Below, piece by piece: positions 18,134 to 26,483 of a stretch of DNA of 64,000 nt. Under the pieces are notes generated by a model. It had not been told where the DNA came from. It ran no database searches and saw nothing but the letters and a program-made list of their open reading frames with translations. The stretch spans positions 2,418,001 to 2,482,000 of the forward strand of contig NZ_OY787469.1 in assembly GCF_963678835.1 (NCBI RefSeq). The letters run 5' to 3'. Both the position numbers and the translations under genes were made by a program. Source of the DNA: an uncultured Desulfuromonas sp. (GTDB lineage Bacteria; Desulfobacterota; Desulfuromonadia; Desulfuromonadales; Desulfuromonadaceae). Each line of letters begins with the position of its first letter. Within the stretch, counting starts at the first letter, position 1.

Positions 18134-19580
18134 TCTGGATCGACAACGGGTTTTGCTGGTACATCCCCTTGGTTACGCCAGTGGCCAGGCCGGACACGAT
18201 GTATCGCGGCTGGCCAATATCATGCCGCCTTTGGGTCTGGCCAGTATCGCTGCCTACCTGATGGAGCGGGGGCTGCAGGTTGATATCATCGACTGTTACG
18301 CGCGGCCCGACTCGGATCAGGCGATCTGTGACTACGTGCGTCAGCACCGTCCGGCGTGGCTGGGGCTGAGTTGCACCACCTCCAGTTTTCTCGACGGGGT
18401 GCGCATTGCCGAACTGGCGCGTGATGCCTGCCCCGGGCTTAAAGTGGCAGCCGGTGGTGCCCATGTGTCGGCGTTAAAAGAGACGTTACTCAGTGATTAT
18501 CCGCAGCTGGATGCCCTGGTGGTCGGTGAAGGGGAAGAGACCCTCTATCAACTGGCGTCGGCCACCAACGATGATTATACAGCCCTTTCAGGCGTGGTGT
18601 GTCGCACTGATGACGGCGAAGTGGTGTTCAACGGTTACCGTGAACCGGCACTCGATCTGGATGCTCTGCCGTTTCCGGCTTACGATAAGCTGGAGGGGTT
18701 TCCCGAGGCGTATCAGTTGCCGATTTTCAATTATCCCAAAGCGCCCAACACCAGCTGTATTTCCAGCCGTGGGTGTCCGTACGCGTGTAGTTACTGTGAC
18801 CGCTCGGTGTTCCGGCGCACGTTTCGGTACAACTCTGCAGATTATCTGTACCGTCATCTGCAGCATCTGCGCGAGCGTTACGATATCCGTCATATCAACT
18901 TTTATGACGATCAGTTCACGTTTCACCGCCAGCGGGTGATCGATTTCTGTCAGCGGATGATTGACCAGCCCCTCGGCATGACGTTTAACTGCGCCATCCG
19001 TGCTGAGCATGTCGATGATGAACTGATTGCGTTGATGAAACGGGCGGGCTGCTGGATGATGAGCCTCGGCATTGAGACCGGTGATCCCGAGTTGCTGGCC
19101 CAGCACCGTCAGAATCCCGATCTTGACATGTTGGCCAACACCATCCGTCTGATCAAGAAACATGGTATTCGCGTTAAAGGGTTGATGATGGTCGGCCTGC
19201 CCGGTGAGAGTGAACAGAGTGTGCGACGCAGTATTGAGTACATTCTCAAACTGCCCATTGATGATCTCAATGTTGCCAAGTTTACGCCGTTTCCGGGCTC
19301 GCCGCTCTACGAAAACATCCATGAGTTGGGTGTGTTTGACGAAGACTGGGCCAAAATGGATTGCATGCGTTTCCAGTTTATTCCCCACGGAATGAGTGAG
19401 GAAAAGCTCGAAGAGCTGTTTCTGACCTTTTACAAGAAACACTTTCGCCGCAATGATGTGATCTGGGGCTATGTGACCATGTTGTGGAAGTCACCGCACA
19501 GTTGGGGGCGCTTTGTCCGCAATCTCGGCGGATTCCTGTCGTTTGCCCGCAAAGGGAAACGGCTGGGCGATGAGGGGTGA
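18123..19580 (+). CDS. B12-binding/radical SAM protein, no. 3
   Basis: 485 residues from GTG 18123, chosen because AGGAG lies 7 bp upstream; TTG 18096 is less likely. N-terminal domain: VLLVHPLGYASGQAG, PPLGLASIAAYLMERG, VDIIDCYAR, VAAGGAHVSALKE, ALVVGEGEETL, typical of B12-binding Rossmann domains of radical SAM enzymes. The [4Fe-4S] motif is C218-x3-C222-x2-C225 in SSRGCPYACSYCDRS, and GLMMVGLPGESEQSV and FTPFPGSPLY follow as usual in this class. It probably acts in series with the two upstream radical SAM proteins. The last stop region carries the SD of the next gene. Confidence 0.88.
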   Translation: MHADLDRQRVLLVHPLGYASGQAGHDVSRLANIMPPLGLASIAAYLMERGLQVDIIDCYARPDSDQAICDYVRQHRPAWLGLSCTTSSFLDGVRIAELARDACPGLKVAAGGAHVSALKETLLSDYPQLDALVVGEGEETLYQLASATNDDYTALSGVVCRTDDGEVVFNGYREPALDLDALPFPAYDKLEGFPEAYQLPIFNYPKAPNTSCISSRGCPYACSYCDRSVFRRTFRYNSADYLYRHLQHLRERYDIRHINFYDDQFTFHRQRVIDFCQRMIDQPLGMTFNCAIRAEHVDDELIALMKRAGCWMMSLGIETGDPELLAQHRQNPDLDMLANTIRLIKKHGIRVKGLMMVGLPGESEQSVRRSIEYILKLPIDDLNVAKFTPFPGSPLYENIHELGVFDEDWAKMDCMRFQFIPHGMSEEKLEELFLTFYKKHFRRNDVIWGYVTMLWKSPHSWGRFVRNLGGFLSFARKGKRLGDEG

Positions 19581-19584
19581 TAAG

Positions 19585-20784
19585 GTGACGGGAGTGACGG
19601 ACCGTTCTCAAATCCTGGTGGCGATTCCGGTCTACAACCACGCGGCAACCTTGCGTGACGTGGTGGAGCGCTGTCTGCAGCAACACGATCAGGTATTGGT
19701 GGTGGATGACGGCAGTGAGAATGCTGTGGCGTCGTTGATTGACGATTTGCCCGTTGCGGTGTTGCGACACAACCACAATTGCGGCAAAGGAGCGGCGATT
19801 CTGACGGCGGCGGAGTATGCCAAACAGCAGGGAATGAGGCATCTGATTATCCTCGACGCTGACGGGCAACATTTTCCTGAAGATCTGCCGCGGTTTTTTG
19901 CCGCGATTGAACAGGAGCCGCTGGCGATTCATGTCGGGTTGCGTGATTTTACTGCCGCGGATATTCCGGGCAGCTCACGGTTTGGCCGACGGTTTTCCAA
20001 TTTCTGGCTCAGGGTACAGACCGGTCAAACATTGGGCGATGTGCAGAGCGGCTATCGAGCCTATCCTGTGGCGGTGTTTGATCATTTGAGCTTCAGTGAT
20101 TGCCACTACTCGTTTGAGGTGGAGGTACTGGTCAAGGCCAATTGGGCCGGTGTGCCGCTGCGCGACGTGCCGATTCAGGTCTATTATGCGCCGGGCAAGG
20201 CGCGGGTGTCTCATTTTAACAAATTGACGGACAACCTGCGGCTGTCGTGGCTCAATACCCGGCTGTGCCTGCGTTCCATTGCGCCCTGGCCGCATAAACG
20301 GCTGGTCAAGCGACAACAACCGCCGTTCAGTTGGCGACGGCCTGTGAGTTCATTGCGTCAGTTGCTGGCGCAGAATGTGTCCCCGGCCAGAATCGGACTG
20401 GCCATGGCCGTGGGAGTGTTGCTCGGCGCATTGCCATTGATCGCCTGCCACACGGTGGTGACGCTGTTTGTTGCCGGCTTTCTCGGCCTCAACCGCTATC
20501 TGGCTGTTGCGGCGGGGAATCTGTGCATGCCGCCGCTGGTGCCGGCGCTGTGTATCGAGGTGGGCTTCTATCTGCGCCATGGTCGCTGGCTGACGGACAT
20601 CACGTTGGAGACTCTCGGCGCCCAGGCGCTGGAGCGGGTTTATGAGTGGTTTCTCGGCTCCTTGCTGGTGGGACCGCTGCTGGCCGTTGTGGTGGGTGGA
20701 CTGGTGTATGTCATTGCCGTGGGCCTGGTAGGCGATATGGATAAAACCGTTAAAGAAACGTGTTCGGAGCACGGGGAATCATGA
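19585..20784 (+). CDS. Glycosyltransferase family 2 with C-terminal DUF2062 membrane domain
   Basis: 399 residues from GTG 19585 (GAGGGG 9 bp upstream; ATG 19570 is the alternative). The first 240 residues are a GT2 domain: VAIPVYNHAATLRDVV, VLVVDDGSE, GKGAAILTAAEYA, LIILDADGQH (DxD-like), SGYRAYPV, typical of polyprenyl-phosphate/dolichol-type sugar transferases. About residues 250-399 match DUF2062 with three or four TM helices (GLAMAVGVLLGALPLIAC, YLAVAAGNLCMPPLVPAL). It may add a sugar to the lipid product. It overlaps the preceding radical SAM gene region by juxtaposition and the next acyltransferase by ATGA. Confidence 0.88.
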   Translation: MTGVTDRSQILVAIPVYNHAATLRDVVERCLQQHDQVLVVDDGSENAVASLIDDLPVAVLRHNHNCGKGAAILTAAEYAKQQGMRHLIILDADGQHFPEDLPRFFAAIEQEPLAIHVGLRDFTAADIPGSSRFGRRFSNFWLRVQTGQTLGDVQSGYRAYPVAVFDHLSFSDCHYSFEVEVLVKANWAGVPLRDVPIQVYYAPGKARVSHFNKLTDNLRLSWLNTRLCLRSIAPWPHKRLVKRQQPPFSWRRPVSSLRQLLAQNVSPARIGLAMAVGVLLGALPLIACHTVVTLFVAGFLGLNRYLAVAAGNLCMPPLVPALCIEVGFYLRHGRWLTDITLETLGAQALERVYEWFLGSLLVGPLLAVVVGGLVYVIAVGLVGDMDKTVKETCSEHGES

Positions 20785-21716
20785 CCGGACAGACAAGTGA
20801 AAAATTGGCTGAACCAACCAGCGAACAGGTGCAACGGCCCCTTGGCTCAAAGCTGGGTTATCAGGCGTTTTATGTGATGATTCGCAGTGGCGGACGGCGG
20901 GCGGCATACGCACTGTTGTATTTTGTCGTCGCCTTTTATATTCTGTTTCGCCCCCAGGTGCGGCGCAGTTGTCGACCATACCTCAAGCGGCGCTTTGTGG
21001 AGGCCGGTGAAGATGGCCTGTGGTGGCACAGCTACCGGATGGTCCTCGATTTCGGCAAGGTGCTGGTCGATCGGGCCGTGGTCGGCATGCTCGGGCCTGA
21101 CCGGCTCAAGGTGGCCCTGCACGGACGGGAGCAATTGCTGGAGATCCGCAATCGCCGTCAGGGGATGATCCTGATGATGTCGCATGTCGGCTGTTGGCAG
21201 GTGGCTATGTCGGCGCTGAACTTTCTTGAAGAGCCGGTGCATATGGTGATGCATCAGGATGACGGCAGTCTGGAGCGGCACTATTACGAATATGCCGAAC
21301 AGGAATGCCCCTATCGCACCATTGATCCACGTGGTTTCCTTGGTGGCACTCTGGAGATGATGGGGGTGTTGAAACAGGGCATGATTCTGGCGGTGATGGG
21401 CGACCGGCTGCCGCCCCATGAGCGTAATGTGGTGACGGTGGAGTTTCTCGGTGAAGCTGTGGCGCTGCCGTTCAGTTCGTTTCAGTTGGCATCGGCTACC
21501 GGGGCACCGATTGTGGTGATGATGACGCGTAAAAGCGCCGGTGATCGCTATGAAATGGAGTTGATCGACGAGATTCGCGTGCCACAGGGGTTGGGACGCA
21601 AAGCCGAGGCTTATCGACCTTATGTGCAACAGTATGCGGATGCCCTGGCCGGTTATTGCCGGGAAAATCCGTATCAGTTTTACAATTTCTTTGATATGTG
21701 GGATGACTGTAAATAA
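20781..21716 (+). CDS. LpxL/HtrB-type lysophospholipid acyltransferase-like protein
   Basis: 311 residues from ATG 20781 (GGGGAAT upstream, ATGA overlap). A membrane anchor at about residues 33-53 (AYALLYFVVAFYILF) is followed by the acyltransferase domain. The active-site motif HX4(D/E) is altered: MSHVGCWQVA reads His-x4-Gln, compared with HLGNWE in LpxL. GDRLPPHERN and FSSFQLASATGAPIV are other family landmarks. It may be an active variant or a binding-only protein. Similar genes are present in aryl-polyene clusters, where they may attach the polyene to a glycan or lipid. Confidence 0.82.
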   Translation: MTGQTSEKLAEPTSEQVQRPLGSKLGYQAFYVMIRSGGRRAAYALLYFVVAFYILFRPQVRRSCRPYLKRRFVEAGEDGLWWHSYRMVLDFGKVLVDRAVVGMLGPDRLKVALHGREQLLEIRNRRQGMILMMSHVGCWQVAMSALNFLEEPVHMVMHQDDGSLERHYYEYAEQECPYRTIDPRGFLGGTLEMMGVLKQGMILAVMGDRLPPHERNVVTVEFLGEAVALPFSSFQLASATGAPIVVMMTRKSAGDRYEMELIDEIRVPQGLGRKAEAYRPYVQQYADALAGYCRENPYQFYNFFDMWDDCK

Positions 21717-21751
21717 GTTAGTGGAATCAACCGTTTTGAACAGGAGACATT

Positions 21752-22003
21752 ATGACAACCAAGGAAAAACTCAAAAATATTCTGGTTGAAGATCTCAACC
21801 TTGAGGATATCACACCGCAAGAGATTGCCGACGATGAGCCGTTGTTCGGTGAAGGCCTCGGCCTGGATTCGCTCGATGCCGTTGAACTGGTGGTGCTGGT
21901 TCAGAAGCATTTTGGTGTCGAGATTAAGGATATGGAAGAGGGCCGTCCGGCTCTGCAATCCATCAACAGCTTGGCTGAATTCATCGAAGCCAATCAGGAG
22001 TAA
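21752..22003 (+). CDS. Acyl carrier protein (second of three)
   Basis: 83 residues, strongly acidic, with the phosphopantetheine site GLGLDSLDAVELV at S40. SD GGAG (AACAGGAGAC) lies 8-10 bp upstream of ATG 21752. The ketosynthase gene starts 4 bp after its stop. The ACP-KS-CLF order (21752-24280) is a compact type II polyketide core, so this ACP is the likely carrier of the growing chain for that pair. Confidence 0.94.
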   Translation: MTTKEKLKNILVEDLNLEDITPQEIADDEPLFGEGLGLDSLDAVELVVLVQKHFGVEIKDMEEGRPALQSINSLAEFIEANQE

Positions 22004-22007
22004 ATAA

Positions 22008-23195
22008 ATGGCAAATCGCATTGCGGTGACCGGAATCGGCTGCCTGAGTGCAGCGGGCAACACCTTGGAACAAGCGATGGCGTCCATGCTGGGCGGCGAG
22101 CGCCATGGTGGTGATCCTTTACGATTTACGACCACGCACGCTGATGTCTATCCGGTGTTTTCCATCGCTGACGACTTTGAGCAGGTTAGTCAGCGTGACA
22201 TGTTGCGCACCAGCCGCCTTGGTCTGGCTGCCGCCGGGCAGGCCGTGACCCAATCGGGGTGGTCTCTGGAGGCATTACGTGGTCTGCGGGTCGGGGTGTG
22301 TATGGGCACCACGGTGGGCAGTGCGATGAACAACGAGCCGTTTTATGCCGGTTACCGTGATGGAGAGTCGCCGGAGATGACACCGATCAATCGTTTTCTC
22401 GGCAGCAATCCGGCTGCGGTGATCAGTCGTCATTTCGGTTTTAACGGTCCGACTCAGACCATTGTCAATGCCTGTTCCTCGGGCACGGATGCCATCGGAC
22501 TGGCTTCGGCGTGGATTCAGTGCGGATTGTGCGATGTGGTGTTGGCTGGCGGTGCGGATGAGTTGTGTCGTACCACCTATAACGGGTTCGCCTCGTTGCA
22601 GATCAGTTCGACAAGGCTGTGTCGTCCGTTTGATGCCGAGCGCAGTGGCTTGAACTTGGGCGAAGGCGCCGGGGTGTTGGTGCTCGAATCGGATGCCAGT
22701 GCCCGCCATCGCCAGGTTGCGGCTCAGGGCTATATTCTCGGTTATGGCAGCGGTACTGATGGCTGGCATCTGACGGCACCACATCCGGAGGGGCGAGGCC
22801 TCAAGCAGGCGCTGGCCGAAGCATTGCGTGTCAGTCGCGTGCAACCGAAGCAACTGGGGTTTGTCAATACCCACGGTACGGGGACCAAAGACAATGATCG
22901 GGTGGAAAGTCTGGTGCTGCGTGACTGTCTCAAAGGACTTCCGTTTCATTCCACCAAGGGCTACACTGGCCATACCCTCGGCGCGGCTGGGGCGATTGAG
23001 GCGGCTTTTGTCCTCGGGTTTTTACAGCGGGGAAAAATTCCTGCCAGTGCCGGGTTTACGACCATGGATGATGAGTTGGCGACAGTGCCGGTAACGCAAG
23101 TGCATGAGTTTGATAGTTCGTTGGCGCTGTCTGAATCACTGGCGTTTGGTGGTAACAATGCCGTGCTGGTGTTTGAGCGCGGGGAGGTGGTGTGA
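22008..23195 (+). CDS. Beta-ketoacyl-ACP synthase (KS alpha-like, triad present)
   Basis: 395 residues. Catalytic residues are C156 in NACSSGTDAIG, H289 in NTHGTGTKDND and H322 in KGYTGHTLGAAG. All KS landmarks are intact. The gene lies directly between an ACP and a Cys-less ketosynthase partner, so it should form a KS/CLF-like heterodimer that controls elongation and chain length. Its stop overlaps the GTG preceding the partner's ATG. Among the three complete ketosynthases of the cluster this one has the clearest partner. Confidence 0.93.
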   Translation: MANRIAVTGIGCLSAAGNTLEQAMASMLGGERHGGDPLRFTTTHADVYPVFSIADDFEQVSQRDMLRTSRLGLAAAGQAVTQSGWSLEALRGLRVGVCMGTTVGSAMNNEPFYAGYRDGESPEMTPINRFLGSNPAAVISRHFGFNGPTQTIVNACSSGTDAIGLASAWIQCGLCDVVLAGGADELCRTTYNGFASLQISSTRLCRPFDAERSGLNLGEGAGVLVLESDASARHRQVAAQGYILGYGSGTDGWHLTAPHPEGRGLKQALAEALRVSRVQPKQLGFVNTHGTGTKDNDRVESLVLRDCLKGLPFHSTKGYTGHTLGAAGAIEAAFVLGFLQRGKIPASAGFTTMDDELATVPVTQVHEFDSSLALSESLAFGGNNAVLVFERGEVV

Positions 23196-24280
23196 TGAAT
23201 CTACTTTCTCAACCCGTTGCAATTCAAGGGATCGGTTGTGTCGGAGGTTTTGGTCAGGGGGGAGACGCCTTTATCCGCGCCCTTCAGCAGGAAACAGACC
23301 GACCACAGATACTCGACCAGTGCCATGGCGATGGGCAGGCCTATTACCCGGCCTTTTTCGCCAAAACCGATGGTCTGGATGAATTTGTTGCCAAGCGTTC
23401 TCTGCGCCGCCTTGATCATTATTCCCGCCTGGCGTTGCTCGGTGGTTGTATGGCGTTGGCCGATGCCGGAATTGATGCCGACAAACGGGAGAAGGTTGGC
23501 GTGATCGTCGCCAGCGGTTACGGGGCTGCGGCCACCACCTTTGGGTTTCTCGATTCAGTGCTGGAGGATGGTGATCACTGCGCGTCACCGACGGCATTTT
23601 CCAACTCGGTACACAATGTGGCCGGTGCCTATCTGTCAATGCAGTTGGGCATTCATGGGCCCAACCTGACCTTGAGTCAGTTTGACATGTCGGTAACGGC
23701 GGCGTTGCACAATGCCGTATGCTGGTTGCAGCAGGGCCGGGTGGATACGGTGCTGGTCGGCGGTGTTGATGAACATTGTGCCGTGCTCAACTACTGTTAT
23801 GGCCGTTATTTTGCTGATGAGCCGGTGCCTGAACGCATCGAGCCGTTTGCTTTCGATAAACAGACGGCGATCCCCGGCGAGGGGGCGGCGTTTCTGGTCT
23901 TAAGTCGTGATCCGAAAAAAGCACGCTATGGCTATATTGATGCTCTTTGTGGCGGTCATGTCGAGTCGGGCGGCGATGCGTTGATTCAGCGTTCTCCGGT
24001 GTTGCTCGGTGCCGATGGTCAGCGGCATAGTGCCTGTTGGTACCGCCAGAGTATCGGCACGCCGAAAACCAGTTGCAGTCATGTTTACGGCAGTTTGCCC
24101 TGTGGTCAGGCCTTTGATCTGGTGGCTGCTGCGCTCATGGTGCGCGACCAGCAATGTCATGCACTGAGTAGCCGAGAGGAAGAGTGCGCACCGATCCGTC
24201 AGGTGACCAGCATCAAGTGTGGTGCAGACGGTCAGTTTGGTGCCGTTCGGGTGACCCGAGGATTTGGGAAGGGACGTTAG
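23195..24280 (+). CDS. Chain-length-factor-like ketosynthase (no nucleophile Cys)
   Basis: 361 residues from ATG 23195 (GGGGAGG 7 bp upstream; the GTG at 23192 is an alternative). KS fold markers (VAIQGIGCVGGFG at the start, KVGVIVASGYGAA, RVDTVLVGGVDEH, PGEGAAFLVLS) are present, but the nucleophile region is LSQFDMSVTAAL, with no Cys in place, and the GHT motif is replaced by SHVYGSLPCGQAF. It is thus a non-condensing partner of the preceding ketosynthase, like KS beta/CLF or ApeC-type proteins, expected to set the chain-length pocket. It ends 5 bp before the next gene's ATG. Confidence 0.85.
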   Translation: MNLLSQPVAIQGIGCVGGFGQGGDAFIRALQQETDRPQILDQCHGDGQAYYPAFFAKTDGLDEFVAKRSLRRLDHYSRLALLGGCMALADAGIDADKREKVGVIVASGYGAAATTFGFLDSVLEDGDHCASPTAFSNSVHNVAGAYLSMQLGIHGPNLTLSQFDMSVTAALHNAVCWLQQGRVDTVLVGGVDEHCAVLNYCYGRYFADEPVPERIEPFAFDKQTAIPGEGAAFLVLSRDPKKARYGYIDALCGGHVESGGDALIQRSPVLLGADGQRHSACWYRQSIGTPKTSCSHVYGSLPCGQAFDLVAAALMVRDQQCHALSSREEECAPIRQVTSIKCGADGQFGAVRVTRGFGKGR

Positions 24281-24285
24281 AAATT

Positions 24286-24717
24286 ATGCGAGACAAGGAA
24301 GTACCCCAGGACAAGGGTGTTCTGGACGACAAAAAAGTGGTCAGTTATGCCTTGAACGATCAGGGGCGCTATTGCCTGACGCCCAGCGCCGGCTGGGAGC
24401 CGGTCAATTGCGCCAATCGTCTGGCGTGGGAAGATATTCAGGCGGAGTTGAAACTGGTGCGCGCCCAAATTGACAAGGGCGAGATGAGTCCTCTTGCCTA
24501 TTATATGACCCGTGCGCAGATGGATGTTGCTCTGTTGTCTCGTTACTCGGGCATAGCCCGCTGGCGGGTGCGTCGTCACCTGAAACCCAAGGTGTTTGAC
24601 AACCTGTCCACCTCTTACCGACAGTGTTACGCCGGGTTGTTCAATATTTCCGTAGAGCAGCTGCGTGAAGTTCCCGAACAGGATCAATTGCCCATGGCGG
24701 ATGAGGAGCAAGAATGA
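24286..24717 (+). CDS. Uncharacterised 143-aa protein with possible HTH region
   Basis: 143 residues from ATG 24286; a longer frame to 24184 is only a shadow overlapping the CLF gene. I do not recognise the family with certainty. The C-terminal half has a segment (MTRAQMDVALLSRYSGIARW, followed by RVRRHLKPKVFDNLS) that reads like an Xre-type helix-turn-helix plus its stabilising helix: 'alls rysgi arwrvrrhl' spacing is typical. The N-terminal half is acidic and polar without membrane or signal segments. It overlaps the next gene by ATGA inside the cluster, so it could be a cluster regulator or a small accessory factor. Confidence 0.6.
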   Translation: MRDKEVPQDKGVLDDKKVVSYALNDQGRYCLTPSAGWEPVNCANRLAWEDIQAELKLVRAQIDKGEMSPLAYYMTRAQMDVALLSRYSGIARWRVRRHLKPKVFDNLSTSYRQCYAGLFNISVEQLREVPEQDQLPMADEEQE

Positions 24718-25736
24718 CTGTTGATTTTCCTCATCGCCAATCGGCGCATTGTGAAAGTGGCGCGGTGGCCAATTTGCTGACCCATGCCGGATTGCCTGTT
24801 TCAGAAGCCATGGCCTTCGGCCTTGGCGGTGGGCTGTTTTTCGGCTATGTACCGTTTGTCAAACTCAATGGCTTGCCGTTGACCACCTATCGCTGCCGTC
24901 CGGGTGGCATTTTCAGCCGGGTGACCAAGGGGTTGCATTGCCCGGTGCATCAACAACGTTACCGCAGTCAACAGCAGGCCATGGATGATCTGGACCGGCT
25001 GCTTGCCGAAGGGGTTGCTGTTGGCGTTCAGACCAGTGTGTTCTGGTTGCCGTATATCCCCGCGGCACTACGTTTTCATTTTAATGCCCACAATTTGATT
25101 GTGATTGGTAAAGAGGGGTCTCGCTATCTGATCAGTGATCCGGTGATGCCGGAGCTGGTGTGGTGTGAGGCCGATGATCTGGTTAAAGCCCGCTTTGCTC
25201 AGGGCGCTCTGGCACCACGTGGCCGCTGTTATTATTTGAAAGAGCCGCCGCAGGTAACCGATCTGCGTCAACCGGCGTTGCGCGGCATGAAAATCGTCTG
25301 TCGCGACATGCAGGCTCCGGTGCCGGTGGGTGGCATTCGCGGCATGCGTTTTTTGGCTAAGAGTATGCGTCAATGGGAGCAACGTTACGGCACGCGCCGG
25401 GCCATTTCCTGTCTGGCGCAACTGATTCGCATGCAGGAGGAGATTGGCACCGGTGGCGCTGGCTTCCGTTTTATCTATGCGGCCTTCCTTCAGGAATGTG
25501 CGGAACTCTACGATCATCAGGCGTTGAGCGGCTTGGCCGAACGGTTGACCGAGATCGGTGATGGTTGGCGTGATTTGGCGGTGAATGCCGCCCGGCGCTG
25601 TAAGGGCCGTGATGATTCAATCACGTTTGATACTCTGGCTGATCAGGTTGCTCATCAGGCGGATGTTGAGGAACCGTTCTACCGTGATCTGCGACTGGTG
25701 GTGAAGGACGTGCAGCGAAAGTTGAAACAGGGATGA
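24714..25736 (+). CDS. BtrH-like (BtrH_N/DUF4872) acyltransferase-type protein
   Basis: 340 residues. The N-terminal half has the pattern of BtrH_N domains: HRQSAHCESGAVANLL near residue 13, with a candidate nucleophile Cys, and FNAHNLIVIGK with a candidate His near 125, as in cysteine-protease-fold acyltransferases. The C-terminal half matches DUF4872-like helical content. BtrH transfers an acyl group from an ACP onto an amino sugar in butirosin biosynthesis; the same chemistry would transfer an acyl chain from one of the three cluster ACPs to an amine or sugar acceptor. It overlaps both neighbours by ATGA and is followed directly by an ABC exporter. Confidence 0.75.
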   Translation: MTVDFPHRQSAHCESGAVANLLTHAGLPVSEAMAFGLGGGLFFGYVPFVKLNGLPLTTYRCRPGGIFSRVTKGLHCPVHQQRYRSQQQAMDDLDRLLAEGVAVGVQTSVFWLPYIPAALRFHFNAHNLIVIGKEGSRYLISDPVMPELVWCEADDLVKARFAQGALAPRGRCYYLKEPPQVTDLRQPALRGMKIVCRDMQAPVPVGGIRGMRFLAKSMRQWEQRYGTRRAISCLAQLIRMQEEIGTGGAGFRFIYAAFLQECAELYDHQALSGLAERLTEIGDGWRDLAVNAARRCKGRDDSITFDTLADQVAHQADVEEPFYRDLRLVVKDVQRKLKQG

Positions 25737-26482
25737 CCTGCCTGGCGCTAGAGGCTTCCTCACTGGTCAAACACTACCGAGGCCAGAATTCTCCTGCGGT
25801 AAACGGCATTGATCTGTCGTTACAGACCGGAGAATTGATTGCTCTACTTGGACCCAACGGTGCCGGAAAGACCACCACCATCTCCATGCTATCGACGCTG
25901 ATGCGTCCCGACAGCGGCACGTTGACCCTTCATGGGGTGGATGCGCTGCGAGCGCCGCAATCGGTTCGCCGGTTGATCGGTATGGTTCCACAGGATCTGG
26001 CACTGTACCCCAGCCTGACATTGGCTGAGAATCTGCGCTTCTGGGGACGGTTGTACGGTCTGAACGGTACCCACCTTGAGCAGAGCCTGACGGCCTGTGT
26101 GACAATGACCGGACTGGAGGATGTCACCCAGCGGCGCATTGATACCTTTTCCGGCGGCATGAAACGGCGGGCCAATCTGGCTGCCGGAATCATTCACCAG
26201 CCCCAAATCCTGTTTCTTGATGAACCAACCGTCGGCATTGACGCGCAGTCGCGTCACTTGATTCTCACCAACCTGCGGCAACTCAATGCAAATGGCATGA
26301 CCATGGTTTACACCACCCATTACATGGAGGAGGTCAGTCAACTGTGTCAACGGGTGGTGGTGATCGACGAAGGGCGTGAAGTGGTGTCCGGGGCGGTTGA
26401 TGCTCTGTTGGCTGACCATCCGGAATGTGCTCATCTTGAGGATCTTTTTCTCAAGCTGACCGGCAAGCAGTTGAGGGATTGA
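25733..26482 (+). CDS. ABC transporter ATP-binding protein
   Basis: 249 residues with all ABC ATPase motifs: Walker A GPNGAGKTT, Q-loop MVPQDLAL, signature FSGGMKRRAN, Walker B LFLDEPTVGID and the switch His in TTHYMEE. It resembles the ABC-2 (drug/lipid efflux) exporters. The ABC permease follows 1 bp later, so it should energise export of the cluster product or of an intermediate lipid. It overlaps the BtrH-like gene by ATGA. Confidence 0.93.
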   Translation: MTCLALEASSLVKHYRGQNSPAVNGIDLSLQTGELIALLGPNGAGKTTTISMLSTLMRPDSGTLTLHGVDALRAPQSVRRLIGMVPQDLALYPSLTLAENLRFWGRLYGLNGTHLEQSLTACVTMTGLEDVTQRRIDTFSGGMKRRANLAAGIIHQPQILFLDEPTVGIDAQSRHLILTNLRQLNANGMTMVYTTHYMEEVSQLCQRVVVIDEGREVVSGAVDALLADHPECAHLEDLFLKLTGKQLRD

Positions 26483-26483
26483 T

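Noticed and set aside
24184-24285. Longer N-terminal extension of the 143-aa protein
   Set aside because: It overlaps the CLF-like gene by almost 100 bp, and ATG 24286 directly after that gene's stop is more natural.
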